Positions 17,489 through 26,354 of a stretch of DNA of 64,000 nt are shown here, in pieces. Origin of the DNA: Streptomyces violens (GTDB taxonomy: Bacteria > Actinomycetota > Actinomycetes > Streptomycetales > Streptomycetaceae); NCBI RefSeq assembly GCF_000717745.1, contig NZ_JOBH01000019.1, positions 136,452 through 200,451 of the forward strand, given 5' to 3'. Each line of letters opens with the position of its first letter. Position 1 is the stretch's first letter. A program made the position numbers and the translations under genes. Under the pieces are notes generated by a model, which was not told the origin of the DNA, did not search any database, and saw only the letters and a list, made by a program, of their open reading frames with translations.

Positions 17489-20400
17489 ATGGTTCTGGGG
17501 TTGCTGACCCGTTTGCCCGCGGTCGGATGGGGGGCGGCCCTGTCCGCGCCCGGTTACGTCGCCCGTGGACTGGAGGCGTGCGCCACGGTGGCCGGAGAGG
17601 CCATTGATATCGGCTGGCGTGCCGCGTCGGACGGCGCGGCGGCGGTGGCGGAGACCACGGTCCACGTGGCCCATGTGGCACGCAACGCAATGCCGGGCGG
17701 GATGGAGGAATGGCGGGCCGGTACCCGGGTGCACCTGGCGTTGCAACCGTCCTCCGACACCGACGACGCCCGGGTACGGCGTGCGGGCGGGGTGGAAGCG
17801 GTGGCCCAGAAGGTGGCCACCGCGCTCGCGGAACGTCCGGACGTGCTGCTCGCCTACTGGGACGGCGGCCTGGCGCGGCTGGTGGTCACCGCCTCGCAGG
17901 AAGCGGCCACCGACCGTGTCGTGAAGAAGGCCAATGACCTGGCCGAACGGTACGGGCTGAGCCATGCGCCGCTGCACGAGTTCGCGCACCCGGAGGGCAC
18001 CACGGCGGTGCGGGTCGCCGCGACGGCGCTGGCGCTGGACGCCGTCGGCGTGGCGGCGGCGACGGCAGCGCGCGCGTGGCGCGTACCGCGCTCGTCCAGG
18101 GTGGTGACGGCGGGTGTGACGCTGCTGCGGGAGAACCCGCGGTTCCGGGCGTTGCTGAAGAACCGGTTCGGTGCGGCGGGAGCGGACCTGGCCCTCGCGG
18201 CGGCGAACGCCGCGGTGCATGGCGCGGGACAGTCGCCCAGCTCGTTGGTACTGGACGGCATGCTGCGCGCGGGACAGCTCGTGGAGAGCGTGGCACGGGC
18301 TGCCGTCTTCGACGCCGCCCACGACCGGGTGTGCGCCCCGGAACGCTGCAGCATGACCACGCGCGAGGTCGCGCGGCCGCCGTTGCGTCCGACCCCGGCG
18401 CAGGAGTACGCGGCCCACGCCGCCACCGGCAGCATGCTGGGCGCCGCCGCAACGCTGCTGCTCAGGCGGAATCTCAACGAGGCGGCGGAGGCCGTGCTGT
18501 CGGGCTCCCCGAAGGCCGCCCGGTACGGCCCGGTGGCCTTCTCCACGGCCCTGGGCAGCGCCCTCGCGCGCTCGGGAGTGCTGATCCGCGACCCCGAGCG
18601 GCTGAAACAACTGCAACTGGTCGACACCGTGGTGTTGCATCCCAGTGCGTTGCGTGGCAACAGGCGCACGCTCTGCGAGGTGCATCCCAGTGCGGAGGAC
18701 TGGGACCGCGACCGGCTGTGGCGGGCCGCCGCTGCGGCCCTGGGCTCGGAAGGGAACGCTCTCCGCCCAGAAGGGAACGACGGCACGCCCGGGGTGGAGC
18801 TGCGTCCGGTACCGGGCCAGCCCTCGGCCGAGACGGGCATGATGATCGCCTCGGCCGCCGGGCGGGACGTCGGTACGGTGACGATCGGCTGGGAACTCGA
18901 CCCGCTGACCGAAGCCGTACTGGACGCGGCCCGGCAGGCGGACCAGTACACCATCGTGGTGGACGACCCGGCGCTGGCCGACTTCGCGGCCCTGGCCGAC
19001 GAGGTTGTCTCCGCCGAGTGCCCGCTGGTGGATCACGTACGGGGCCGCCAGGCCGACGGGCACGCGGTCCTGACCGTCGCGCGCGTACCGGCCCCGCACG
19101 ACGCGACCGACGCGCAGACATACGCGGCGGACCACCCGGAGGACGAGGAACTGCTGGCCGGGCTGCTGGGTAGCGATGTGGCGGTGGCCCTCACCGACGA
19201 CGACAGCGCCGTCGTGTGGGACGCGGACGTCATGGCCTTCGGCGGCCTGAAGGATGTGTGGCGGCTGCTGGTGGCCGTTCCCGCGGCACGGTCCGTGGGC
19301 CGGCAGTCGATGATCCTGGCCCGGGCGGGTGCGGCGCTGTCCGGTCTGCTGGTCGCCACCGGCGCCCAGCGACGCGGCCTGTCCTTCCTCACCGGTTCGC
19401 AGCACGCCCCGGTCAACGCCGCGGCCATGGGAGCACTCCTGGCGGGGTGGCGGGCGGCCGTCGGCGTGGCCGCCGCATCGGCCCCGCAGCCCCGGCCCCG
19501 CGTACCGTGGCACGCCCTGGAACCCGACGAGGCGGTGGCCCGGCTGGAGAGCAACCGCCCCGGCGCACCCACACCGCTGGCCGGTGCGATGACAACGACC
19601 CGGGATGTGGCCGCACGGGTGGCGGGCCATCCCGTCCTCGCGCCGGCCCGCTGGTCGGTACGGCTCGCCAACGCGGTACGAGCCGAACTGGACGACCCCC
19701 TCACCCCCGTCCTCGCCGTCGGCGCGGCAGCCTCCGCCATCGTGGGATCGGCCGTCGACGCGACCCTCGTCGTCGGCGCGATGGGCATGAACGCACTGGT
19801 CGGCGGTGTGCAGCGGCAACGCGCCGAACAGGCCCTGACCGCGCTGGCCAGGGGCCAGAAACAGAAGGCCCGCCGCGCCGGCAGCCGCGACGATGAGGCG
19901 CCGACCACGGTCGACGCCACACGGCTGATCCCGGGCGATGTGATCAAACTGGACGTGGGCGACGTCGTCCCCGCCGATGCGCGCCTGCTGGCGCTGACCG
20001 GCCTGGAGGTCGACGAGTCTTCACTCACCGGGGAGTCCCTCCCCACCACCAAACAACTCACCGCAACACCGCAGGCAGCCATCCCCGAACGCCATTGCAT
20101 GGTCTTCGAGGGCACCACCGTGGTCGCAGGGCAGGCCACCGCCGTAGTGGTGGACACGGGAGAGCACACCGAAGCCGGCCGTGCCGTCACACTCGCCTCC
20201 CGCACCCCGCCCGCCGCCGGCGTCCAGGGACGCCTGCAGGAACTCACCCGCAAGGCACTCCCGCTCACCTTCGCGGGCGGAGCCGCGGTCGCCGGGCTGT
20301 CCCTGCTCCGGGGCCGCCCGATCCGCCAGGCCATCGGGGGCGGCGTGGCCGTCGCGGTCGCCGCCGTCCCCGAGGGACTTCCGCTGGTGGCCACGGTGGC

Positions 20401-22141
20401 GCAGCTTGCGGCCGCCCGCCGGCTGACCCGCCGCGGCATTCTGGTACGTACTCCCCGCGCCCTGGAGGCCCTGGGGCGGGTGGACACGGTGTGTTTCGAC
20501 AAGACCGGCACACTCACCGAGAACCGGCTGCGCGCGGTCCGTGTCGCCACCGCCGACGGGACCGTCTGCCGGCCGCACGACGAGGAAGCCGTCGACGTCC
20601 TCCGGCTGGCGGGGCGCGCCTGCCCGCCGGAAACCGAGGACACCGCGGGAAAGCAGGCGCACGCCACCGACGAAGCCGTACTGGCCGCCGCCCCTGCCGA
20701 CCCCGACTGGACCCCCACGGCCGGCCTGCCCTTCGAAGCCAGCCGCGGCTACACCGCCGCCACCGGCGAGACCCCCAACGGGGGCTGCCTGCTCGTGGTC
20801 AAGGGAGCGCCCGAAACCGTCCTGGACGCCTGCGTGGGACTCCCGGCGGAGGCGGCCGAGTGGGCCCAGTCCCTCGCGGGTGAGGGCCTGCGCGTACTCG
20901 CCGTCGCCACCCGTCCCTTCACCACTGCCCAGGACGCCGACGCACTCGTCAACGAACCTCTGGAGAAACTCGAGTTCAAGGGATTCGTGGCACTCGCCGA
21001 CGCCCCGCGTCCGGGCTCGGCTCCCATGATCCAAGGGCTGCGGGAGGCCGGGGCGAGGCCGGTCATGCTGACCGGTGACCACCCCCATACCGCTCGCGCG
21101 GTGGCCGTGGCGCTGGGCTGGCCGGACGACATCAAGGTGGTCACCGGCGAGGAGCTCGCGGCCTCGGACCGGGCGGGCAGCGCCCGTCTCCTGCGGGACG
21201 CCGGGGTCGTCGCCCGCGTCGCTCCCGAGCAGAAGCTCCAGGTGGTCGAGGCGTTGCGGGCCGCGGGCAAGGTGGTGGCGATGGTCGGGGACGGCGCCAA
21301 CGACGCCGCAGCCATCCGGGCTGCCCATGTCGGTGTCGGTCTCGCAGCGCGCGGCTCGGCGGCTGCCCGTAACGCCGCCGACCTGGTACTGACCGAACCG
21401 GACCTGTCCGTGCTGGTCGACGCCATCACGGAGGGACGGGCGCTGTGGCGCAGCGTCGCGGACGCCATCAGCATCCTGATCGGAGGCAACGCCGGCGAGG
21501 TCGGTTTCACCGTGCTCGGCACGCTGTTCTCCGGAGCGTCGCCGCTGTCCACGCGTCAGCTGCTGCTCGTCAACCTGCTGACGGACATGTTCCCCGCGAT
21601 GGCAGTGGCCGTCACACCGTCGGATGTCCAGAACACGGAGGAGTCCGAGTCCGCCACGGCGGGAGCGGGCAGCGCATCGGCCGGTACCAGCGCATCGGCC
21701 GGTACCAGCGCACCGGTCGGTACGAGCGCGCTGGGCGCTCCGCTGTTGCGTCAGATCCGCCAGCGGGGTGTGGTGACCGCACTGGGTGCCACCGTCGCGT
21801 GGCTGATCGGCCGCTTCACACCCGGCACCGCGCGCCGTACCAGCACCATGGCTCTGTGCGGTGTCGTCGGCGCCCAGCTCACGCAGACCCTGACCGGGCG
21901 CCACCGCAGCCCACTGCTGTGGGCGACCACCGTCGGCTCCGCCGCCGCCCTGATGGCCGTCGTACAGACGCCCGGCCTCAGCCACTTCTTCGGCTGCACC
22001 CCACTGGGGCCCGTGGCCCTGGCGGGTGTGGCCGCCGCCATCGCGACCACCATCGCGGGCCCGCGCGCCATGCCGCCCCTCGAACGACTCCTCACCCGCG
22101 TCCAGAGCCAACTGCGCCCGACGACCCCCGCGCCGACGTAG
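17489..22141 (+). CDS. giant cation-transporting P-type ATPase (CtpH/CtpI-like)
   Basis: 1,550 residues, start ATG 17489. The N-terminal ~650 residues include a ferredoxin-like HMA-type segment (about 70-130) without a CxxC, hydrophobic helices and a degenerate duplication of soluble ATPase-like sequence. The canonical P-ATPase core follows: actuator loop SSLTGES (Glu about 849), TM4 motif AVPEGLP (about 960), phosphorylation site DKTGT (Asp about 1004), hinge VMLTGDHPHTA and GDGANDAAA (about 1267). A GTSASAGTSA repeat linker lies near 1394-1416, before the last TM helices. Size and layout match mycobacterial CtpH/CtpI rather than ordinary 700-900-residue pumps. The ion is not predictable; a PEGL TM4 suggests Ca2+/Mg2+-type rather than CPx heavy metal transport. 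Confidence 0.92.
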   Translation: MVLGLLTRLPAVGWGAALSAPGYVARGLEACATVAGEAIDIGWRAASDGAAAVAETTVHVAHVARNAMPGGMEEWRAGTRVHLALQPSSDTDDARVRRAGGVEAVAQKVATALAERPDVLLAYWDGGLARLVVTASQEAATDRVVKKANDLAERYGLSHAPLHEFAHPEGTTAVRVAATALALDAVGVAAATAARAWRVPRSSRVVTAGVTLLRENPRFRALLKNRFGAAGADLALAAANAAVHGAGQSPSSLVLDGMLRAGQLVESVARAAVFDAAHDRVCAPERCSMTTREVARPPLRPTPAQEYAAHAATGSMLGAAATLLLRRNLNEAAEAVLSGSPKAARYGPVAFSTALGSALARSGVLIRDPERLKQLQLVDTVVLHPSALRGNRRTLCEVHPSAEDWDRDRLWRAAAAALGSEGNALRPEGNDGTPGVELRPVPGQPSAETGMMIASAAGRDVGTVTIGWELDPLTEAVLDAARQADQYTIVVDDPALADFAALADEVVSAECPLVDHVRGRQADGHAVLTVARVPAPHDATDAQTYAADHPEDEELLAGLLGSDVAVALTDDDSAVVWDADVMAFGGLKDVWRLLVAVPAARSVGRQSMILARAGAALSGLLVATGAQRRGLSFLTGSQHAPVNAAAMGALLAGWRAAVGVAAASAPQPRPRVPWHALEPDEAVARLESNRPGAPTPLAGAMTTTRDVAARVAGHPVLAPARWSVRLANAVRAELDDPLTPVLAVGAAASAIVGSAVDATLVVGAMGMNALVGGVQRQRAEQALTALARGQKQKARRAGSRDDEAPTTVDATRLIPGDVIKLDVGDVVPADARLLALTGLEVDESSLTGESLPTTKQLTATPQAAIPERHCMVFEGTTVVAGQATAVVVDTGEHTEAGRAVTLASRTPPAAGVQGRLQELTRKALPLTFAGGAAVAGLSLLRGRPIRQAIGGGVAVAVAAVPEGLPLVATVAQLAAARRLTRRGILVRTPRALEALGRVDTVCFDKTGTLTENRLRAVRVATADGTVCRPHDEEAVDVLRLAGRACPPETEDTAGKQAHATDEAVLAAAPADPDWTPTAGLPFEASRGYTAATGETPNGGCLLVVKGAPETVLDACVGLPAEAAEWAQSLAGEGLRVLAVATRPFTTAQDADALVNEPLEKLEFKGFVALADAPRPGSAPMIQGLREAGARPVMLTGDHPHTARAVAVALGWPDDIKVVTGEELAASDRAGSARLLRDAGVVARVAPEQKLQVVEALRAAGKVVAMVGDGANDAAAIRAAHVGVGLAARGSAAARNAADLVLTEPDLSVLVDAITEGRALWRSVADAISILIGGNAGEVGFTVLGTLFSGASPLSTRQLLLVNLLTDMFPAMAVAVTPSDVQNTEESESATAGAGSASAGTSASAGTSAPVGTSALGAPLLRQIRQRGVVTALGATVAWLIGRFTPGTARRTSTMALCGVVGAQLTQTLTGRHRSPLLWATTVGSAAALMAVVQTPGLSHFFGCTPLGPVALAGVAAAIATTIAGPRAMPPLERLLTRVQSQLRPTTPAPT
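21671..21733. repeat. in-frame 18-bp repeats in the P-type ATPase gene
   Basis: Two exact copies of GCATCGGCCGGTACCAGC and further degenerate copies (GCACCGGTCGGTACGAGC) encode a Ser/Ala/Gly/Thr linker before the C-terminal TM helices. Confidence 0.75.
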
Positions 22142-22227
22142 CCCCTGTCGCACCTCGCTGCGCTCCGACACGGGTAGTCTCGACATCTTGTCGGTGACTC
22201 ATGGTGTTCTTGATGCGGAGGGTATGC

Positions 22228-23193
22228 GTGCGAGTGTGGCGACGTTGTATGGACGCGGCTGAGGTGCGGGGGAGTGAAGCACGCGCCGACTATGTGAAGG
22301 TCGCGCAGTTCATGCAACGCAGGGAGCCGGCCGGGTACGCGGCGGTGCGGCTGCTGACGCCTGCGCACTTCCAGCCCCACGTGCTGGCCGGTTACGCGTT
22401 CGCGTCGTTCACCGACGACCTCTGCGACCAGGGCACGGTGCAGGAGCGGATACGGCGCTTCGACGCCTGGGCAGCCCAGATCCGGGCAGCGCTGGACTCC
22501 GGTACCGCCCGGCATCCACTCCTGCGCGCGTTTCTGTACACATCCGCACTGCGTGACCTGCCGCGCCACTGGATCGAGTCCTATCTGGAGGGAGCGCGGA
22601 TCGACCTGGACTTCCCGGGGTTCGCCACGGAGGCCGACTACCAGACGTACGTGGACCGGCTCACCTGGCCCTTCCTCATGATCACCACGGGGCTGGCGCA
22701 GCAGGGCGGCGGCACCCCGGAATTCGCGCAGAGCTGCCGACTGGTCGCCGACGCGGGCCAGCGCACCGACATCCTGACGGACCTGGCCGAGGACCTGCGG
22801 GACGGCCGCCTCTACCTCCCCCTGGACGCACTCGCACACCACGGCGTCGACCGCGCCGACCTCGCCGCGGGACGAGACGCCCCCGGCATCCAAGCCCTCC
22901 TCTCCGAAGCCGCCAACAAGGCCCACGGCACCCTCCGCGAGGCGTCCCGGCTGCTGGACGAACTCCCTGACGAGTACGGGCCGTTGATACGTTTCGTACT
23001 GGATCTGCACCACCAGCGGCTGCAGACGGTGGTGGCCATGGGGTCCGCGGTCACCCGGCGGCCGGCCCGGGACAATCCACTGACCTGCCTGCGCCTACTG
23101 GCGAGGGCGCGGCGGCCGCGCGGGGGCCGGTGGTCTGCGCCGCGGGCGCAGTCGACGGGCAGCGCGACGGGTGAAGAACGCATCGCGGCCTGA
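22228..23193 (+). CDS. squalene/phytoene synthase-family prenyltransferase
   Basis: About 321 residues. The GTG at 22228 follows GGAGGG; an ATG at 22249 is possible and the frame is open from 22201. It has the trans-prenyl head-to-head synthase fold with first Asp-rich motif DDLCD (in AFASFTDDLCDQG) and second DLAEDLRDGRLYLP, both intact. Homologues condense two farnesyl or geranylgeranyl diphosphates to presqualene, prephytoene or hydroxysqualene-type products. No other hopanoid or carotenoid genes are nearby, so the product is unclear. The C-terminal 30 residues are Arg/Gly/Ser-rich and probably disordered. Confidence 0.85.
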   Translation: MRVWRRCMDAAEVRGSEARADYVKVAQFMQRREPAGYAAVRLLTPAHFQPHVLAGYAFASFTDDLCDQGTVQERIRRFDAWAAQIRAALDSGTARHPLLRAFLYTSALRDLPRHWIESYLEGARIDLDFPGFATEADYQTYVDRLTWPFLMITTGLAQQGGGTPEFAQSCRLVADAGQRTDILTDLAEDLRDGRLYLPLDALAHHGVDRADLAAGRDAPGIQALLSEAANKAHGTLREASRLLDELPDEYGPLIRFVLDLHHQRLQTVVAMGSAVTRRPARDNPLTCLRLLARARRPRGGRWSAPRAQSTGSATGEERIAA

Positions 23194-23203
23194 TCTCAGA
23201 TCG

Positions 23204-23290
23204 CGGCATCGCTCCGTGCTGGGCCGCCGGCTGCGTAGTAACCGGCATCGACGGCACCCCGATCGGCCAGGCCGGCCGCGACATCCTCGC
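23204..23290 (+). pseudogene. remnant of an inositol-monophosphatase-like gene 3' end
   Basis: This stretch matches 27008-27097, the 3' part of the intact gene at 26355-27161, on the same strand 3.8 kb away. Read in frame from 23205 it gives GIAPCWAAGCVVTGIDGTPI against GIALCRAAGCVVTGIDGTPI. About nine of ten bases agree over the first 66, then similarity fades after a 3-base deletion. There is no start or catalytic part. It sits between the prenyltransferase gene and the end of the ammonia-lyase-like gene and marks an old duplication or recombination. Confidence 0.75.
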
Positions 23291-23296
23291 CCCCCG

Positions 23297-24790
23297 TCAC
23301 CGGTCCGCGAACTCCTCGATCACCGCCTCGGCCCGTTCGATCTCCTCGCTCAGCGGGTGGTCCTCCGCCACGTACGGCAGTCGTTCGGCGGCCACGGCGA
23401 AGGCGTCGGTCACCGGAGCCGGTGGAAGGTCGGCACCGGACATCCGCAACGCCCGTACCGCGCCGATGAGTTCACAGGCCAGGACGGTCCGATAGGCCGA
23501 CACCGCCGAGGCGGTGCTGCGGGCGGCCTGGGTGGAGAAGCTGGCGTGGTCCTCCAGGCCGCGCGAGATCACCGCGGTGCCGAGGGTGACCGGCGCCGCC
23601 GCGTGCCGGAGCTGGCCGAGCGCGTCGTGTGCCACGTACTCCAGGATCATGATGCCGGAGCTGCCCGCCGGGCCGGCCGCCAGGAACGGCGGCAGCCCGG
23701 TGAGGTCCGGCTCGACCAGGTCGCTCAGGCGTGCCGCCGACAGTTCCGCGGCGTGGTGCAGCGCCGCGCGCAGGCCGTCCAGGGCGAGGGCGAGGTACGC
23801 GGTGGAGAACTGGCCGTGGTGGTACACCTGCTCGCCGTTGATGTCGATCAGCGGGTTCTCGGCCGCGGCGTTGATGTCGATGGCAAGGATGCGTTCCAGC
23901 GCGTCGCCCGCGTCCAGTGCGGGCCCGTGCACCTGCGGGAAGGCCCGCAGCCCGAAGGGATCCTGCAGCCGCCGCCCGGCAGGCGGATCGTCATCGAGGC
24001 GGAGCAGGCGCCGCATCTCGGCGGCGCAGTGCAGCGACCCGTGGTGCGGCCGCGCGGCATGTACCACCTCGGAGAACGCCTCCGGTGAGCCGCCCAGCGC
24101 GCAGTAGGACAGCGCGGTGATCACATGGCTCGCCCGCAGCAGCCGCCGCAGCTCGTGCCAGGCCAGTACCGACTCCGCGAGCGTGACGGCATTGCTGGAG
24201 ATGAACGCGAGGGCGTCGCCCGGGCTGACCGGCACCGGGTCCAGGCCCTTGCCGCTCCAGGGCCGCTCCCCGGCGAGCGTCAGGGCGATCTCGGCGAGTG
24301 CGGTGAGATCGCCGGTGCCGATGGCGCCGCGGGCGTGCACCGAGGGCAGTGCATCCTCGTGCAGTGCGGACTCCAGGGCGCGCAGCAGCCGCGGGTGCAC
24401 GCCGCTGCCCGCCGCGGCCAGTTGGTTGAGGCGGATCACCAGAGCGCCGCGGACGACGTCGTCGGGGAGCGGAACGCCGCTGCCGCCCGCGTGACTGCGC
24501 AGCAGTCGCAGTCCGTGCTGGTCGACGGCGTCCGGGGTGACGACGGCGTGACGGTTGGCGCCGACGCCTGTGGTGCGCCCGTACACCGCGCGTTTCGCGC
24601 CGCTGTCCCGGGCGATCTCGTACGCCCGCCCGGCACGCTTGAGCGCCTCGTCGTCCAGGTCCACCGTCGCGCCTCGGCGGGCGGCGCGGACGACGTCGGC
24701 GCAGCGCAGGTTCGTGCCGGTGATGCGGATCGGAGTGCTATCGAGGCCGAGTGGAGTGTTGTTGGGGCGGCTCGGAGTGCTGCCAGTCAT
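23297..24790 (-). CDS. histidine/phenylalanine ammonia-lyase-like protein with altered MIO centre
   Basis: 497 residues, about the length of HutH. The ATG at 24788-24790 follows GAGGGAG. The whole aromatic-lyase fold is recognisable: Tyr70 in YGRTTGVGANRH (the catalytic Tyr loop), QDPFGLRAFPQVHG (276-289), HHGQFS (324-329) and LEDHASFSTQ (412-421). The prosthetic-group triad normally Ala-Ser-Gly is Gly-Thr-Gly (158-160, in RGAIGTGDLTAL) with a one-residue shortening. The Asn of the ALINGT motif appears as Ser (AFISSN, 195-200), and the second Tyr of HAL (YSLR) is Phe279. Ammonia-lyase activity through a standard MIO is therefore doubtful. It is divergent from an MFS transporter and an IMPase-like gene, probably one functional unit. 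Confidence 0.82.
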   Translation of the reverse strand: MTGSTPSRPNNTPLGLDSTPIRITGTNLRCADVVRAARRGATVDLDDEALKRAGRAYEIARDSGAKRAVYGRTTGVGANRHAVVTPDAVDQHGLRLLRSHAGGSGVPLPDDVVRGALVIRLNQLAAAGSGVHPRLLRALESALHEDALPSVHARGAIGTGDLTALAEIALTLAGERPWSGKGLDPVPVSPGDALAFISSNAVTLAESVLAWHELRRLLRASHVITALSYCALGGSPEAFSEVVHAARPHHGSLHCAAEMRRLLRLDDDPPAGRRLQDPFGLRAFPQVHGPALDAGDALERILAIDINAAAENPLIDINGEQVYHHGQFSTAYLALALDGLRAALHHAAELSAARLSDLVEPDLTGLPPFLAAGPAGSSGIMILEYVAHDALGQLRHAAAPVTLGTAVISRGLEDHASFSTQAARSTASAVSAYRTVLACELIGAVRALRMSGADLPPAPVTDAFAVAAERLPYVAEDHPLSEEIERAEAVIEEFADR

Positions 24791-24963
24791 GAATCTCCCT
24801 CTTGACAGAGAACTATTCATCTCACAGGCTGCATGAAACCTTCCATTCTTCAACTTGGCAAGAGCAGTTGATGCAGGTGACGCCTAGTAGCCTGCGCCCT
24901 CCTCCCCGCCTGACACCGTCGACAGGCGCGGCATTCCCTTCCGATCGGAGAGCTTGTCGAGCT
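24791..24963. promoter_or_regulatory. divergent promoter region between lyase-like and MFS genes
   Basis: This 173-bp segment is AT-rich relative to its flanks at 24800-24880. TTGACA occurs at 24802-24807 on the plus strand. It must carry the promoters of both divergent genes. No clear palindrome was found. Confidence 0.4.
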
Positions 24964-26334
24964 ATGCCAGAAGACCGGACCCTTGCTTCTACTCCTGATG
25001 CCGCCACGGCCGGACGCCCGCCCGGCGACGCCCACCCCGACACCTTCGACGACGTACCGCTCAACCGCTTCCACCTCAAGATCACCGCACTGACCTTCGG
25101 GGCGAACTTCTCCGACGGCTACCAACTGGGCATCATCGGCATCGCGCTCACCGCGATCGCCCCGCAGATGCATCTCGACTCCTGGTGGCAGGGGCTGATG
25201 GGCGCCTCGGCGCTCGTCGGGGTCTTCGCCGGCAGCATTGTGATCGGCTGGGCCGCCGACCGGATCGGCCGGCAGCGGCTCTACATGCTCGACTTCCTGC
25301 TGATCGCCGTTGCGTCCGTCCTGCAGTTCTTCGTCAACGGCCCGGTCGAACTCCTCGTCCTGCGGCTCCTGATCGGGTTCGGCATCGGTGCCGACTACGC
25401 GCTCGGGCCCACCCTCGTCGCCGAATTCGTGCCCCGCCGGTACCGCGGTGGCTTGCTGGCCTCGCTGACCTGCCTGTGGACCGTCGGCTACATCGCCGCG
25501 TTCTTCTTCGGCACCTACCTGATCGGCCTCGGCGGCGACTCCTGGCGCTGGTTGCTCGCCAGCAGCGCACTGCCGGCGATCGCGGTCCTGCTGATGCGGA
25601 TCGGTACGCCCGAATCACCGCGCTGGCTGCTCAGCAAGGGGCGGACCGCCGAAGCCCGGCAGGTGGTCGCCCGCTTCATCGGCAGCCACGTCGACTTCGA
25701 CACCTTCGCGGCACAACAGCACGCCACTCGGCGCGCGGCGTCCTACCGAGAGCTGTTCGGCGCCGAGCACTGGCGTAACACCGCGTTCGGGATTCTCTTC
25801 TACAACTGCCAGGTCATCCCGTACTTCGCGATCTACACCTTCCTCCCGCTGGTACTGGTCAAGATCCAGCTGGGCGGCGGGCACTTTCTGAGCGAGGCCC
25901 TGCTCAATGCGTTCCTGCTGCTGGGCGGGATCGCCGGCCTGTGGTTCGTGGCCAAGCTGACCCGACGGCGGCTCACCATCGGCTCGTTCGTCGTACTCGC
26001 ACTGTCCCTGGCGCCGATGGGCCTCTGGCCGGACGCCCCGGCCATGGTGCTGTTCCCGCTGTTCCTCGTCTTCACCTTCACCATGTCGGCAGCGACCAAC
26101 CTCGACCAGGTGTACCCGCCCGAGCTGTTCCCCACCGAACTGCGCAGCTCCGGGGTCGGCCTGCTGAACGGCATGAGCCGCATCGGCTCCGCCGTCGGCA
26201 CCTTCCTGCTGCCGGTCAGCCTCGGCTCCCTCGGCTTCGCCCCGACGATGGTGGCCCTCACCATCATCCTGGTGATCGGCGCGGCCGTCTCCGCCCTGTG
26301 GGCCCCGGAGACGAGCGGGGCAGCACTGGACTGA
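24964..26334 (+). CDS. MFS transporter (sugar/aromatic-acid porter type)
   Basis: 456 residues with a predicted 12 TM helices. The ATG at 24964 follows GGAGAG. The N-terminus reads FHLKITALTFGANFSDGYQLGIIG, with an acidic residue in TM1 as in aromatic-acid:H+ symporters. The loop 2-3 signature GWAADRIGRQRLYML, the TM4-5 region and a C-terminal signature AATNLDQVYPPELFPTELRSSG are present. The PELFPTE element is typical of the MFS sugar/SV2/NiaP-like group. Divergent from the lyase-like gene and 20 bp upstream of the IMPase-like gene on the same strand. It probably moves the ligand or product of that unit. Confidence 0.9.
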   Translation: MPEDRTLASTPDAATAGRPPGDAHPDTFDDVPLNRFHLKITALTFGANFSDGYQLGIIGIALTAIAPQMHLDSWWQGLMGASALVGVFAGSIVIGWAADRIGRQRLYMLDFLLIAVASVLQFFVNGPVELLVLRLLIGFGIGADYALGPTLVAEFVPRRYRGGLLASLTCLWTVGYIAAFFFGTYLIGLGGDSWRWLLASSALPAIAVLLMRIGTPESPRWLLSKGRTAEARQVVARFIGSHVDFDTFAAQQHATRRAASYRELFGAEHWRNTAFGILFYNCQVIPYFAIYTFLPLVLVKIQLGGGHFLSEALLNAFLLLGGIAGLWFVAKLTRRRLTIGSFVVLALSLAPMGLWPDAPAMVLFPLFLVFTFTMSAATNLDQVYPPELFPTELRSSGVGLLNGMSRIGSAVGTFLLPVSLGSLGFAPTMVALTIILVIGAAVSALWAPETSGAALD

Positions 26335-26354
26335 CCGCCGATATCCTCTGCCGT

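Noticed and set aside
17060..19819. A 919-codon antisense open frame opposite the ATPase and its upstream gene
   Set aside because: Low-complexity His/Gly/Arg composition typical of a shadow frame; the plus strand encodes the real proteins.
20021..22186. A 721-codon antisense open frame within the P-type ATPase gene
   Set aside because: Complementary to DKTGT and GDGAND motif DNA; a shadow of the ATPase.
24325..24345. Sequencing error as the cause of the GTG triad in the lyase-like protein
   Set aside because: The reading frame and surrounding motifs are intact, and other active-site positions also differ, so several independent errors would be needed.
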